A DNA stretch of 21,792 nucleotides, from NCBI GenBank assembly GCA_044220535.1, contig JBGAQU010000045.1:1-21792 (forward strand), given 5' to 3'. Both the position numbers and the translations under genes were made by a program. This DNA is from JBDHTS01 sp044220535. GTDB lineage: Bacteria > Pseudomonadota > Alphaproteobacteria > Micavibrionales > Micavibrionaceae. The notes beneath the pieces are model-generated. The model did not search any database. It saw nothing but the letters and a program-made list of their open reading frames with translations, and was not told the origin of the DNA. This document shows, in pieces, positions 1 through 8,618 of the stretch; positions within the stretch are counted from its first letter, which is position 1; each line of letters begins with the position of its first letter.

Positions 1-439
1 CCGCCAGATTACTGGCTGTTTCACGTTTACCCACAAGCGCCTTGCGAAATGCCTCAGGCGTCACTTGAATATTTTCATACTGAAGCACAATTTTGCGTAG
101 CTCCTCTTTGCGTGAATCCAGCATGATTTTTACATCGGCCCTTTGGGATTCAGGCAGTACGCTCAGATAATCTTCAATGGCAGGGCCGACAAATTTCCTG
201 ATATACGCATCCGCCTTCATTTCCGGCAGGGTGGCCGCTGCATTAAAGGCTTCTGTTGGTATCGCTGGCGCTGGCTTGGGCGTAACCTCCTGCGTTATGA
301 TCAGGGGAATATCGGGTGTGCTTTCGTCTTCTCCCATATTCGCTGCCGCCACAACCAGTCCTGTAGCGGTTGCCGCGCCTGCAAAGGCAAGTAAGGCTTT
401 TTTACCCAGCCATGATTTTCCAGGCGTAAGTGAGGGCAT
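1..439 (-). CDS. Exported or membrane-anchored hypothetical protein, 3' end outside window
   Basis: The frame is open from an ATG at 439-437 (minus) to the window edge, giving about 146 residues with the C-terminus missing. An AGGA run lies about nine bases upstream of the ATG. The N-terminus has Lys-Ser-Trp-Leu-Gly-Lys-Lys followed by a hydrophobic Ala/Leu/Val stretch (about residues 15-34), which reads as a signal peptide or a single membrane anchor. A Pro-rich spacer (about 43-62) then leads into a charged, helical domain. I recognise no family. The gene is transcribed away from the window in the same direction as ilvE and lies about 70 bases downstream of it, so the two could be co-transcribed. 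Base composition is like that of the neighbouring chromosomal genes. The call as a real gene rests on the long open frame, the signal-like start and the ribosome-binding site. Confidence 0.65.
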   Translation of the reverse strand, partial: MPSLTPGKSWLGKKALLAFAGAATATGLVVAAANMGEDESTPDIPLIITQEVTPKPAPAIPTEAFNAAATLPEMKADAYIRKFVGPAIEDYLSVLPESQRADVKIMLDSRKEELRKIVLQYENIQVTPEAFRKALVGKRETASNLA

Positions 440-510
440 AGCGCGATCCTTTATTTTTACATAAAAAATTTACACCAAGGCCCGATATAATGCAACTTTT
501 TGCTAAAAAC

Positions 511-1404
511 TTAAGCGGCAGCTGCCTTCGGTTTTTGCCGGACCAGTGCCGCATAGGCTTCCTGCAGGCGCTTGGTCACCGGGCCATGTTCATAATTGTT
601 ATCATCGATCCGGCCAACCGGGGTAATTTCAGCCGCTGTTCCGGTAACGAAAATTTCCTGCTGGGATGCGATATCCTCCGGCATGATCTTCGTCTCTTCA
701 ACCCGGATGCCCATATCGGCGGCCATGTTAATGACGGTCTGGCGCGTGATGCCGTTCAGGAAGCATTCAGGGACAGGGGTGCGCAGCACGCCGTCCTTCA
801 CCATAAAGATATTCGATCCCGTCGATTCCGCGACCCGGCCCTTGTAATCCAGCATCAGCGCGTCGTCGAACCCGGCGCGTTCCGCCGTGTGCTTGGCCAT
901 GGTGCCGATCATGTAAATCCCGGCGGCCTTGGACTGGACAGGTGCGGTACGCGGGTCCGGCCTGCGCCAGTCGGATGTTTTCAATGCGATACCATGTTCC
1001 GACTTGCCCTTGGGAAAGAAATATTTCGGCCATTGCCAGCAGGTGAAGGCGACATGGATCGTGCAGTCCATCGACGACACCGCCATCATCTCTGTCCCGC
1101 GCCAGGCGATAGGGCGCAGATACCCATCCTCGATCTTGTTGGCTTCCAGCACGTCCTTGGAGGCGTTTTCGATTTCCTCAACCGTCATCGGAACCTTGAA
1201 ATCCAGCAATTCCGCCGACCTGATCAGCCGCTCCGAATGCTCCCGCAGCTTGAACGTCTGCCCCTCATAAACCCGTTCCCCCTCGAACACCGACCCGCCG
1301 TAATGCAACCCGTGGGACAGGACATGCAGCTTGGCATCCCGCCAGGGCATCATTTTGCCATCCATCCAGATCCATCCGTCACGATCGTCATAAGGCTGGG
1401 CCAT
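511..1404 (-). CDS. ilvE: Branched-chain amino acid aminotransferase
   Basis: This PLP enzyme of fold type IV moves the amino group between glutamate and the 2-oxo acids of valine, leucine and isoleucine in the cytoplasm. From ATG 1404 the protein has 297 residues, normal for the family. The N-terminal block DGWIWMDGKMMPWRDAKLHV with HGLHYGGSVFEGERVY is characteristic. The PLP lysine is expected in QSKAAG (K159 from this start), followed by FDDALMLD and the cofactor-contacting AESTGSNIF. The TGTAAEITPV motif lies near the C-terminus. An upstream in-frame GTG at 1419 would add five residues (302 total) but has no Shine-Dalgarno sequence. The usual family N-terminus (Met-Ala-x-x-Tyr-Asp-x-Arg-Asp-Gly) supports ATG 1404. 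It is divergent from the response regulator that starts about 70 bases away. Synteny of ilvE with an OmpR/EnvZ pair is, as I recall, common in Alphaproteobacteria. Confidence 0.95.
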   Translation of the reverse strand: MAQPYDDRDGWIWMDGKMMPWRDAKLHVLSHGLHYGGSVFEGERVYEGQTFKLREHSERLIRSAELLDFKVPMTVEEIENASKDVLEANKIEDGYLRPIAWRGTEMMAVSSMDCTIHVAFTCWQWPKYFFPKGKSEHGIALKTSDWRRPDPRTAPVQSKAAGIYMIGTMAKHTAERAGFDDALMLDYKGRVAESTGSNIFMVKDGVLRTPVPECFLNGITRQTVINMAADMGIRVEETKIMPEDIASQQEIFVTGTAAEITPVGRIDDNNYEHGPVTKRLQEAYAALVRQKPKAAAA

Positions 1405-1472
1405 AGGTGTATCTTTCACTCGAAAATGTTATTAAAGTGTCGTGGTACTGATTTGGGATAATACCATCCATT

Positions 1473-2201
1473 ATGGCTCTTAGTCCAACCCAAAACCCCG
1501 AGGAACTGCCGCATGTCCTGGTCGTCGATGACGACGAACGGATCCGCAGCCTTGTCTCCCGTTTCCTGCAGGAAAACGGCTTCTTGCCTGTAACGGCCAA
1601 AGACGCGGCAGAGGCCAGGGAAATCCTGAAGCGCTTCGAATTCGACGTTATGGTCGTGGATATTATGATGCCGGGTGAGAGCGGCTTGGAATTGACCAAA
1701 TACGTGCGTCAGGCTGAACATATTCCTGTCCTGCTTTTGACCGCTTTGGGGGAAACCCAGGATCGCATCACTGGCCTGGAATCCGGCGCCGATGATTACC
1801 TGACCAAACCCTTTGAACCGCGTGAACTGGTTTTGCGCCTGCAAACCATGCTGCGCCGCCGCCCGCCCAAAACATCCGGCGATAAAACCTTCACGATCGG
1901 CCGCTGGACCTACAATCCCGAACTCAACGCATTGCAGGACGGTGAAGATATTCAGCGCCTGACGACAGTGGAGGGCAATCTATTGCGTGCGCTGGCAGGC
2001 CGTCCCGGCATCATTGTCGGGCGGGAGGAGTTGGCGCGTCTTTGCGATCTGGATGATGCGGGTGAACGGACCATTGACGTCCAGGTGACCCGCCTGCGCC
2101 GCAAACTGGAAGAAGATTCTAAACTTCCACGCCTGTTACAAACAGTGCGGGGTAAAGGGTATGTATTAAGGGCGGTGGCAGGCGATGAAACTCTCTCCTA
2201 A
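1473..2201 (+). CDS. ompR: OmpR-family DNA-binding response regulator
   Basis: This is the cytoplasmic output half of a two-component system, with 242 residues. The receiver domain (about 14-125) has the acidic pocket D19-D21 in VLVVDDDE, phosphoacceptor D63 in VVDIMMPG, the switch threonine T90 in LLLTALGE, and K112 in DDYLTKPFEP. A winged-helix Trans_Reg_C domain (about 138-235) follows, with LTTVEGNLLRAL, the recognition-helix region TIDVQVTRLRRKLEED and the closing LQTVRGKGYVLR. It overlaps the following sensor kinase gene by 17 bases, so the two are surely cognate and co-translated. The ompR symbol is by family. Orthology to the enterobacterial porin regulator cannot be shown here, and its regulon is unknown. 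Confidence 0.93.
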   Translation: MALSPTQNPEELPHVLVVDDDERIRSLVSRFLQENGFLPVTAKDAAEAREILKRFEFDVMVVDIMMPGESGLELTKYVRQAEHIPVLLLTALGETQDRITGLESGADDYLTKPFEPRELVLRLQTMLRRRPPKTSGDKTFTIGRWTYNPELNALQDGEDIQRLTTVEGNLLRALAGRPGIIVGREELARLCDLDDAGERTIDVQVTRLRRKLEEDSKLPRLLQTVRGKGYVLRAVAGDETLS

Positions 2202-3507
2202 AAAACTGCTGCCCCGCACGCTGTTCGGGCGGTCACTCCTGATCCTGATCATACCTGTTTTGCTGATCCAGGTCGTCACCACCTATTTCTTCTTCGAACG
2301 CAACTGGGTCAAAATGACCGACCGCCTGGCCTACGCCGTTGCCGGTGAAATCGCCATTATGGCTGACAATATCGAGCACGGCCTGACGGATGAGGCATTA
2401 CAGCAACAGGCCGGATACGCCGCTCAGGAACTCGATCTTCTGGTCAGTTACCAGCCCGGCGAGGCATTTACGGATACTGACCCGCCCGTTTACAAGTCAT
2501 TCGTGGCGCAGGCGCTGCATGACGCGCTGGATAATCAGGTGCGGCGTCAGCACAATATCCGCGTTGATCTGGAAGAAAAATGGGTTGATGTGACCCTGAA
2601 ACTGAACAACGGCGTCCTGCATGTTTCGGTGCCGCAGCGCCGGCTGTTTTCCACCACCAGCTATATCTTTTTGCTCTGGATGCTTGGGTCATCGCTTGTA
2701 TTGTTGGCTGTTGCCATTATGTTTATGCGCAACCAGATCCGCCCGATCCGCCGCCTGGCCGTGGCTGCCGAGCGCATCGGCAAAGGCCTCGATATTCCGG
2801 CAGGCTTCAAGCCCGAAGGCGCGCGTGAGGTGCGCCAGGCTTCCAAGGCCTTCATCGAAATGCAGGAACGCATCCGCCGCCAGATGCAACAGCGCACTGC
2901 CATGCTTGCTGGCGTCTCTCACGATCTGCGCACGCCGCTGACACGCATGAAGCTTCAGGTCGCAATGCTGGGTGACAGCCCTGATGCCAGCGCCCTCAAA
3001 AAAGACATTGAGGATATGGAGCGCATGGTCAACGCTTATCTGGATTTCGCGCGCGGGCAGGGCAGTGAGGTGTCTGTCCGCACAGATATCAATGAATTAC
3101 TGGAACGCGTCCTTGCCAATGTGCGCCGTCAGGGCGTTACGGCGGATCTTGTTATAGATCCATCTTTATCCGCGCAATTGCGCCCAGTCGCCTTTGAACG
3201 CTGCATCACCAATCTGGTCAGCAATGCCCGCAAATTTGCCAGCCATGTCTGGATCACCGCCAGCCGTCCGGATGAAGAAACGATCAGCATTGTCATAGAA
3301 GATAACGGCCCGGGCATCCCGGAAGACCAATATGAAGAAGTCTTTAAACCCTTCGTGCGCGGCGAACCTTCCCGCAACCCCGAAACCGGCGGCGTCGGCC
3401 TCGGCCTGCCCATCGTCCAGGACATCGTCACCGGCCATGGTGGAAAAGTCTGGCTGGGTAAAAGCAGTCACGGCGGCCTGAAAGTTTCGATTGAGATGCC
3501 GGGGTAG
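2185..3507 (+). CDS. envZ: EnvZ-type membrane sensor histidine kinase
   Basis: This inner-membrane kinase has 440 residues and should phosphorylate the regulator encoded just upstream (17-base overlap). TM1 is about 16-37 and a periplasmic sensor region spans about 38-155. TM2 is about 158-181, followed by a HAMP linker with the NQIRPIRRLAVAAERIGKG motif (183-201). The dimerisation domain carries H246 in GVSHDLRTPLTRMK. The ATP-binding domain has the N box NLVSNARKF (N347), G1 box EDNGPGIPE (372-380) and G2 box GGVGLGLPIV. The layout matches EnvZ. The gene ends two bases before the convergent stop codon of the CsaA-like gene, and I see no terminator between them. The sensed signal cannot be read from the sequence. 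Confidence 0.92.
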   Translation: MKLSPKKLLPRTLFGRSLLILIIPVLLIQVVTTYFFFERNWVKMTDRLAYAVAGEIAIMADNIEHGLTDEALQQQAGYAAQELDLLVSYQPGEAFTDTDPPVYKSFVAQALHDALDNQVRRQHNIRVDLEEKWVDVTLKLNNGVLHVSVPQRRLFSTTSYIFLLWMLGSSLVLLAVAIMFMRNQIRPIRRLAVAAERIGKGLDIPAGFKPEGAREVRQASKAFIEMQERIRRQMQQRTAMLAGVSHDLRTPLTRMKLQVAMLGDSPDASALKKDIEDMERMVNAYLDFARGQGSEVSVRTDINELLERVLANVRRQGVTADLVIDPSLSAQLRPVAFERCITNLVSNARKFASHVWITASRPDEETISIVIEDNGPGIPEDQYEEVFKPFVRGEPSRNPETGGVGLGLPIVQDIVTGHGGKVWLGKSSHGGLKVSIEMPG

Positions 3508-3509
3508 GT

Positions 3510-3851
3510 TTAATAAAGCCTCCCGCCATTCGGCACAGCCTTATCCGGTTTTACCAGGGTTACATTCCCGGCTTCATCCGGAAACCCGAGCACCAGAACC
3601 TCCGACATATACTTGCCAATCTGTCGCGGCGGAAAATTGACCACGGCGGCCACCTGCCGCCCCATTAAATCTTCCGGCTTATAGTTCTGCGTCAGTTGCG
3701 CGGATGTTTTCTTGGTGCCAATCTCCGGCCCGAAATCGATCCACAGCTTGAACGCCGGGCGTTTCGCCTCAGGGAATGCCTGAACGTCGATCACCGTGCC
3801 GGCACGAATGTCGACTTTTTCAAAATCATCGAAAACGATGGTCTGGCTCAG
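3510..3851 (-). CDS. csaA: CsaA-like tRNA-binding-domain protein, probable CTG start
   Basis: The protein is a small single-domain member of the EMAP/tRNA-binding (CsaA chaperone) family. Diagnostic blocks are FKLWIDFGPEIGTKK, GRQVAAVVNFPPRQIGKYMS and the C-terminal VKPDKAVPNGGRLY. The first standard start (GTG 3794) gives only 94 residues and removes the conserved N-terminal strand. In the same frame, codons upstream of that GTG read FDDFEKVDIRAGTV, the expected CsaA N-terminus. No ATG, GTG or TTG lies further upstream before an in-frame stop. A CTG at 3851-3849 gives 113 residues, the normal family length. It has AAGG seven bases upstream and overlaps the phasin stop codon, so translational coupling is likely. 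The coordinates use that CTG. The family call is firm; the exact start is inference. Confidence 0.85.
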   Translation of the reverse strand: MSQTIVFDDFEKVDIRAGTVIDVQAFPEAKRPAFKLWIDFGPEIGTKKTSAQLTQNYKPEDLMGRQVAAVVNFPPRQIGKYMSEVLVLGFPDEAGNVTLVKPDKAVPNGGRLY

Positions 3852-4321
3852 GCGGCGACCTTGGAACGGCTGGCATTGGCCTTCGCCGATTTTTCCATCA
3901 CTGTTTTCATTTCACTGATGGATGCGCTGACACGCTTGCTGAGCAGGCCGGACGCTTCCATGCCCGATTTGTTCAGCATATCGGCAAGCTCGCGGAAACC
4001 CGCGATGGACTGTTCATAGTTCTTCTTCATCAGATCGGCCTGCCGCGCCACTTTCTGTTCGGCGCTGCTCTGGCTCATAATGTCCGACGCCATGGCTGTG
4101 CTTTCGCGAAGGATGGAGGACAGTAGTTCCGCCTGATGGGTAAAACAGGCTTGCGCGGTTTCAAGCGCCAGCTGATGAGCCTCGGTAAAGGCTTCCAGGT
4201 TTTTGCGCTGTGCGTCCAGCAGGGTTTGCAGCCCGGGCGCGAAACTCAATCCTCCAAACGGTGAAAGATCGGCAAACATGTCGGCACTGAAGAATTTTGA
4301 GAAGTTGTTATTGCTTGCCAT
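3848..4321 (-). CDS. Phasin family protein
   Basis: This 157-residue helical protein resembles Phasin_2-type proteins, which coat polyhydroxyalkanoate granules in the cytoplasm. The middle is rich in Ala, Gln, Glu, Leu and Lys. It has the phasin-like pattern LLDAQRKNLEAFTEAHQLAL near 34-53, then long amphipathic helices (to about 150) and a basic Ala/Ser/Lys tail. There is no signal peptide and no cysteine cluster. The start is well supported: AAGGGGGA lies six bases before the ATG. The stop overlaps the inferred CTG start of the CsaA-like gene, making a two-gene minus-strand unit. No PHA synthase or depolymerase lies in the window, so a granule role is inferred from family only. Some small phasin-like proteins have other roles. 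Confidence 0.85.
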   Translation of the reverse strand: MASNNNFSKFFSADMFADLSPFGGLSFAPGLQTLLDAQRKNLEAFTEAHQLALETAQACFTHQAELLSSILRESTAMASDIMSQSSAEQKVARQADLMKKNYEQSIAGFRELADMLNKSGMEASGLLSKRVSASISEMKTVMEKSAKANASRSKVAA

Positions 4322-4579
4322 ATACGTCCCCCTTATAAAGCACTGCAGCGATTCACCCTATACTTAAGTGAGACAGCATTTCAAGTCCTTTGAATACCAG
4401 CGAATGCCGAAAAGGGGCAAAGGAACAGGGCATCTCTTTTTTCCTCAATGTTAGCAATTGTTTAACCGAAATCCGTCAGATTACTTATGTAAGCTGCGTG
4501 TAAGGCTGGATTCATATCGCTTGGATCAAAGTAAAAATATGATGAAATATCAAGGCGTTGGCTAAGGGCGGCAAGAACC

Positions 4580-7162
4580 ATGGCCAGGGCGACAAATGGG
4601 AAGAAATCTCAGCTGAAAGGGAATCTGGCGCAATGGCTGGTTTTCCTTAACGGTATGATTTTGACTCTGACTGCCTATTTCGCACTCAACTACTTCATCA
4701 CCCAATCCATTCACGATAATTATAAAAACGCGGTCAGCGATACGGTCCAGGATATTGGCGACCGGATGAAAAGCTTCGAATACGCGGTTCGCACGATTGC
4801 GGCCATGGTCGTCGATCTTCCCCCGCAGATCGAACCGAAACAGCTGCAAACCCGCCTGACTTATTCCATCCCGCATATCGATGAATTCGAACAATTGCTC
4901 TGGCTGCGCAAAACAGAGCAGGGATGGCAAAGCCAGCTTCTTTACACCGGCGCTACAGCCAATAAAGAATACTCAATCCCCGCGCCCAACGACCAGACCC
5001 AGGCGGCCTATATCTCCACCGTTGCCGATGGCAAAAACGATATGGCCATCAATATCAACATTCCAGGGACGGCGTTCGTGCAGGAACAGGACAATCCCCC
5101 TGCCTCCGGCCGCCCCTTCGCACTGATCCGCCCGATCCGCGACCATACGGGGCAGATCACCAGTATGGTCGTCGCCGTATCCCGCGTCAGCGCGATCCTC
5201 AGCAATGAATGGCATACCAAACGCCCCAATATTTCCGGCATTGATATCCGCGACCAGACATCCGGAAATCCGCTTTATCTTATGAAAGGCGAGCACGCGA
5301 ATATGAATGAAGGCGGCCTGGTTAATCTGCCTGTCGGCAATACGACCTGGCAGGCCAGGATTGGCGTGTCCGCCTATGGCGGCACGGATGTACTGGAAAA
5401 AATCCTGCGTCAGATTCCGTTGCTGGTCCTGGTGTTCGGCGGGTCTTTGAGCATCATCGGCACCATGTATATCCGCACCAACCAGAAACAGTCCTTGCGC
5501 CTTGCCACCATGAACCGCGTTCTGGCCAAGAAAAATTATGAACTGAACACTGAAATTGCCGAGCGCGAACGCCTGAACGAATTCCTCCGCAATGCAGAAC
5601 GTGAATACCGCGCCGTCGTCGACTCGGTCAGCGATATCATTTTTGAAACCAATAGCGAAGGCGATATCGTTTTCCTGAATTCCGCCTGGGAACGCATCAC
5701 CGGTTTTGATATCAACCAGTCCCTGCATCGCAGCCTGTTCGATACACTGCATCAGCAGGATCAGGAAGAACAGCGCCAGAATTTCAAGGATCTTGTCCGT
5801 GGCAAGCGTTCATCTTACCGCGCTTATACCCGCCTGCGTACCAACGATGGCGGCTTCCGCGCGGTGGAAATCTCCATCTCCATGCTTCGCCAGGATGACG
5901 CCAAAAACATCCGCGTGGTGGGCAGTTTTACGGATATCGAGGAACGCCGCCGCGCCGAACGTGCCTTGGGCGAGGCTGAAAAGAAATACCGGACCATCGT
6001 TGAAAACGCAGCAGGCGGGATCTTCCAGATCACGCCGGAAGGGCAGATGCTCTCCGCCAACCCCGCCATGGCGCGTATTCTGGGCTTTGAAAAGGCCGAC
6101 GGCATGCTGCGCGATGTCCGCAACGGTCTGGATTATTTGTTTCTGGCCGCCAAGGATCGCCAGAAATTCCTGCGGGAACTCAGTGCCAACGGCATCATCA
6201 AAAACCTTGAAGTGCAGGGCAAAAGCCGCGACGGCAGCAAGATCTGGCTGAACATCAACGCCCGCGCGGTCAAGGATGAAGACGACAACATCCTCTATTT
6301 CGAAGGAAGCCTTGAAAACATCACCCAGCGTAAGGGCGCGGAGATGATGCTGCGCGAAGCCAAAATCCAGTCGGACTTGGCCAACCGCGCCAAATCCGAA
6401 TTCCTTGCCAATATGAGCCACGAACTTCGTACGCCTCTGAACGCGATCATCGGGTTTTCTGAGATCATTAAAAACGAAGTCCTCGGCGCGCTCGAAAACC
6501 GTCAGTATTGGGAATATTCATCTGATATATACGAAAGCGGCCGTAAGCTTCTGCATATCATCAACGAAATCCTGGACGTCTCAAGGATCGAAGCGGGCGA
6601 GCGGCAGCTGAATGAAAGCAACATTGATATGTGCCGCCTGGTCAATGAATGCTTCGATTTCATGGGTCCGCGCATCCGTGAGGGCAAACTGAACGTCAGT
6701 AACCTGATCGACTCCCATGCGCCTGCGGTTATCGGCGAAGAACTGGCGATCAAGCAGATCCTGCTGAACCTTCTCTCCAACGCCGTAAAATTCACCCCGG
6801 AAAACGGGCGCGTCACCGTCTCTACTGAAATCGACGGCGACGGCCAGATGCTGGTGTCCGTGACCGATACCGGCATCGGCCTGGATGAAACCGAAATCGA
6901 AAAGGCCCTGTCGCCCTTCGGCCAGGTCGACTCAACCCTCAGCCGCGCAGGATCCGGCGCTGGCCTCGGCCTGACACTGGTGGATTCGCTGATCAAGCTG
7001 CACGGCGGACGCCTCGAACTTTTCTCGCAAAAAGGCATCGGCACCACCGCCACCATCATCATCCCCGCAATCCGCGTCGGCACCCGCCCGGCCCAGAAAG
7101 AAGCATCCGGCCTGGTCAGCAAACTGCCCGCGGAGCTCCATACGCCATCGAAGCTGCAGTAA
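4580..7162 (+). CDS. Membrane PAS-PAS sensor histidine kinase (orphan)
   Basis: This large inner-membrane hybrid-lacking kinase has 860 residues. TM1 is about 18-41, an extracytoplasmic sensor region spans about 42-275 and TM2 is about 277-298. A short coiled coil (about 305-345) leads into two PAS domains, PAS-1 from about 342 (YRAVVDSVSDIIFETNSEG) and PAS-2 from about 470 (YRTIVENAAGGIFQITPEG). The dimerisation domain has H614 in NMSHELRTPLNAIIGFSE. The ATPase domain has N734 in LLNLLSNAVKF, DTGIGL at 763-768 and GAGLGLTL at 793-800. No receiver domain or response-regulator gene is adjacent, so its partner is unknown. The DHp and ATPase sequence resembles the PleC/DivJ-type kinases of Alphaproteobacteria. 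That likeness is from memory and does not establish orthology. The gene sits alone between divergent and convergent neighbours. Confidence 0.93.
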   Translation: MARATNGKKSQLKGNLAQWLVFLNGMILTLTAYFALNYFITQSIHDNYKNAVSDTVQDIGDRMKSFEYAVRTIAAMVVDLPPQIEPKQLQTRLTYSIPHIDEFEQLLWLRKTEQGWQSQLLYTGATANKEYSIPAPNDQTQAAYISTVADGKNDMAININIPGTAFVQEQDNPPASGRPFALIRPIRDHTGQITSMVVAVSRVSAILSNEWHTKRPNISGIDIRDQTSGNPLYLMKGEHANMNEGGLVNLPVGNTTWQARIGVSAYGGTDVLEKILRQIPLLVLVFGGSLSIIGTMYIRTNQKQSLRLATMNRVLAKKNYELNTEIAERERLNEFLRNAEREYRAVVDSVSDIIFETNSEGDIVFLNSAWERITGFDINQSLHRSLFDTLHQQDQEEQRQNFKDLVRGKRSSYRAYTRLRTNDGGFRAVEISISMLRQDDAKNIRVVGSFTDIEERRRAERALGEAEKKYRTIVENAAGGIFQITPEGQMLSANPAMARILGFEKADGMLRDVRNGLDYLFLAAKDRQKFLRELSANGIIKNLEVQGKSRDGSKIWLNINARAVKDEDDNILYFEGSLENITQRKGAEMMLREAKIQSDLANRAKSEFLANMSHELRTPLNAIIGFSEIIKNEVLGALENRQYWEYSSDIYESGRKLLHIINEILDVSRIEAGERQLNESNIDMCRLVNECFDFMGPRIREGKLNVSNLIDSHAPAVIGEELAIKQILLNLLSNAVKFTPENGRVTVSTEIDGDGQMLVSVTDTGIGLDETEIEKALSPFGQVDSTLSRAGSGAGLGLTLVDSLIKLHGGRLELFSQKGIGTTATIIIPAIRVGTRPAQKEASGLVSKLPAELHTPSKLQ

Positions 7163-7180
7163 TCATCAAATTTACAAAAC

Positions 7181-7208
7181 CGTCATCCCGGCTTTTGCCG
7201 GGATGACG
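7181..7208. repeat. Palindromic intergenic repeat (REP-like hairpin)
   Basis: A perfect 12-base stem, CGTCATCCCGGC paired with GCCGGGATGACG around a TTTT loop, lies in the gap between the convergent histidine kinase and recX genes. The same core (GTCATCCCGGC) recurs at 10359 and, inverted, at 10491. It is therefore a dispersed repeat and not just a local terminator. It could still stop transcripts from both sides, although the T-tract after it is weak. Confidence 0.8.
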
Positions 7209-7215
7209 ATGGAAT

Positions 7216-7776
7216 TTACAAATCCTCCTCTTTATAATCCAGCGCCTTCCTCGCCGTCTCATAATCAAACCCGGCACGTGCCATGGCCGCCATAGCCTTC
7301 ACCGGATCACCCTTCGATCCCAAGCGCTTCCGCTGCGCAAACCGGATTGCCGCAGTCATATCCGCATCTTTATCTTCCCCGTCGCGGTCATTCAGCGCCT
7401 GCCGCACCTGACCTTGCGGCACGCCTTTCGCCGCCAGCTTTGCCTCGATCGCCCGCGCCGACAAGCCGCGCCGCCTTAACGACTCGACAGACCCGCGCAG
7501 ATACGCTCCGTCATCCAGTAACCCCGACCGGATAAACTTCGCCACCACATCCTCAAGCAAAACCTTGCAAGCTTCTTTATCCTGATCCGGATGCGCCATG
7601 CAGGATTTGTCAATCTTCCGCATCATCACCCGCCTGAAATGCGCGGAACTGGCCGCAAAGCGCTGCAGGTAATAAAGCCCTGAATTATGCAGGTAATCCG
7701 CTGTGATTGTCTTCGGCGGCTTGCGCTCCCGCGATTGAGGCTTGCCTTTCAGATATTTAGGCTTATTTTCGGTCAT
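7216..7776 (-). CDS. recX: Regulatory protein RecX
   Basis: RecX binds RecA filaments and limits recombinase and SOS activity in the cytoplasm. The 186-residue protein has a basic N-terminus (about 1-22). Three-helix RecX repeats follow, with YYLQRFAASSAHFRRVMMRK (35-54) and the signature ESLRRRGLSARAIEAKLAAK (98-117), then FAQRKRLGSKGDPVKAMAAM and an acidic end. Length is normal. A good ribosome-binding site (GAAGGT, six bases before ATG) fixes the start. recA is not in the window, so the gene is unlinked here. It is divergent from the ABC-2 permease, whose start is 27 bases away, so the two promoters must overlap. Confidence 0.9.
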   Translation of the reverse strand: MTENKPKYLKGKPQSRERKPPKTITADYLHNSGLYYLQRFAASSAHFRRVMMRKIDKSCMAHPDQDKEACKVLLEDVVAKFIRSGLLDDGAYLRGSVESLRRRGLSARAIEAKLAAKGVPQGQVRQALNDRDGEDKDADMTAAIRFAQRKRLGSKGDPVKAMAAMARAGFDYETARKALDYKEEDL

Positions 7777-7802
7777 ATATTTACCTTCAACACGGATCGA
7801 TC

Positions 7803-8618
7803 ATGTCAGACTCCTACAACGCCGCGCAAGCCCTCAAGCCCAGAGCCATGGGCGCCGTCAACTGGATCGGCCTATGGACATTGGTCCGTAAGGAAACCGG
7901 GCGTTTCATCGCGGTCTATACCCAGACCATCGTCGCCCCCGTCATCACGGCGCTGCTCTATTACACGATCTTCGCCCTGGCCTTTGGCGGTCTGCAGCAG
8001 GAAGTCGGCGGCGTCCCTTATATGGAATTCATCGCGCCGGGCCTGATCATGATGACGATGGTGCAGAACGCCTTCGCCAACACTTCATCCTCCATCGTGA
8101 TCGCCAAGGTACAGGGCAATATCGTCGATGTCCTGATCCCGCCGCTCAGCGCGACCGAACTCTTCCTCGGCTATATCGCAGGTGGCGTCGTGCGCGGCCT
8201 CGCAGTTGGTATAGTAACAGGCGTGACTATGGCGCTGGTCGTGCCGATGCACATCCACTCCATCTTTCTGATCGTATCTTTCGCCATCCTCGGCACCATG
8301 ATGCTTTCGGCCCTCGGCCTCGCAGGTGGCATATGGTCACAGAAATTCGACCATATCGCGGCAGTCACGAACTTCATCGTCACCCCGCTGACCTTCCTGT
8401 CCGGCACGTTCTATTCCGTCCATAACCTGCCGCCGGTCTGGCAGAACCTGGCCCACGCCAATCCGTTCTTCCACATGATCGACGGCTTCCGCGCGGGTTT
8501 CATCGGCCATGCGGACAGTAGCATTGCACTCGGCTTTGCGAGCCTGATCGTTGCCAACGTTCTGTTGTCCGCACTTTGTATGTGGATGCTCAAAACCGGC
8601 TACAAGATCAAAAGCTGA
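7803..8618 (+). CDS. ABC-2 type transporter permease
   Basis: This is an integral inner-membrane permease of 271 residues. Six hydrophobic segments fall at about 41-62, 76-95, 120-147, 151-176, 188-205 and 241-263. The ABC-2 family signature is clear in the last third: FIVTPLTFLSGTFYSVHNLP followed by WQNLAHANPFFHMIDGFRAG, as in YadH-like and NodJ-like exporters. The substrate cannot be told. The ATP-binding partner expected next door is absent: upstream lies divergent recX, and downstream is hslO, which overlaps the stop codon by one base. The ATPase must be encoded elsewhere. The start ATG has only a weak GGA upstream. A second Met at residue 16 is possible but would drop the polar N-terminus. 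Confidence 0.88.
   Translation: MSDSYNAAQALKPRAMGAVNWIGLWTLVRKETGRFIAVYTQTIVAPVITALLYYTIFALAFGGLQQEVGGVPYMEFIAPGLIMMTMVQNAFANTSSSIVIAKVQGNIVDVLIPPLSATELFLGYIAGGVVRGLAVGIVTGVTMALVVPMHIHSIFLIVSFAILGTMMLSALGLAGGIWSQKFDHIAAVTNFIVTPLTFLSGTFYSVHNLPPVWQNLAHANPFFHMIDGFRAGFIGHADSSIALGFASLIVANVLLSALCMWMLKTGYKIKS

Noticed and set aside
490..1461. Long plus-strand frame (323 residues) opposite ilvE
   Set aside because: It is the antisense shadow of ilvE, rich in Arg/His/Pro and with no domain; ilvE is certain.
4973..5752. 259-residue minus frame inside the large histidine kinase
   Set aside because: It is a shadow of the kinase gene, with no ribosome-binding site or family likeness.
8576..8617. Upstream start for hslO
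   Set aside because: It would place 14 residues inside the permease gene; the ATGA overlap at 8618 gives the family's normal N-terminus.
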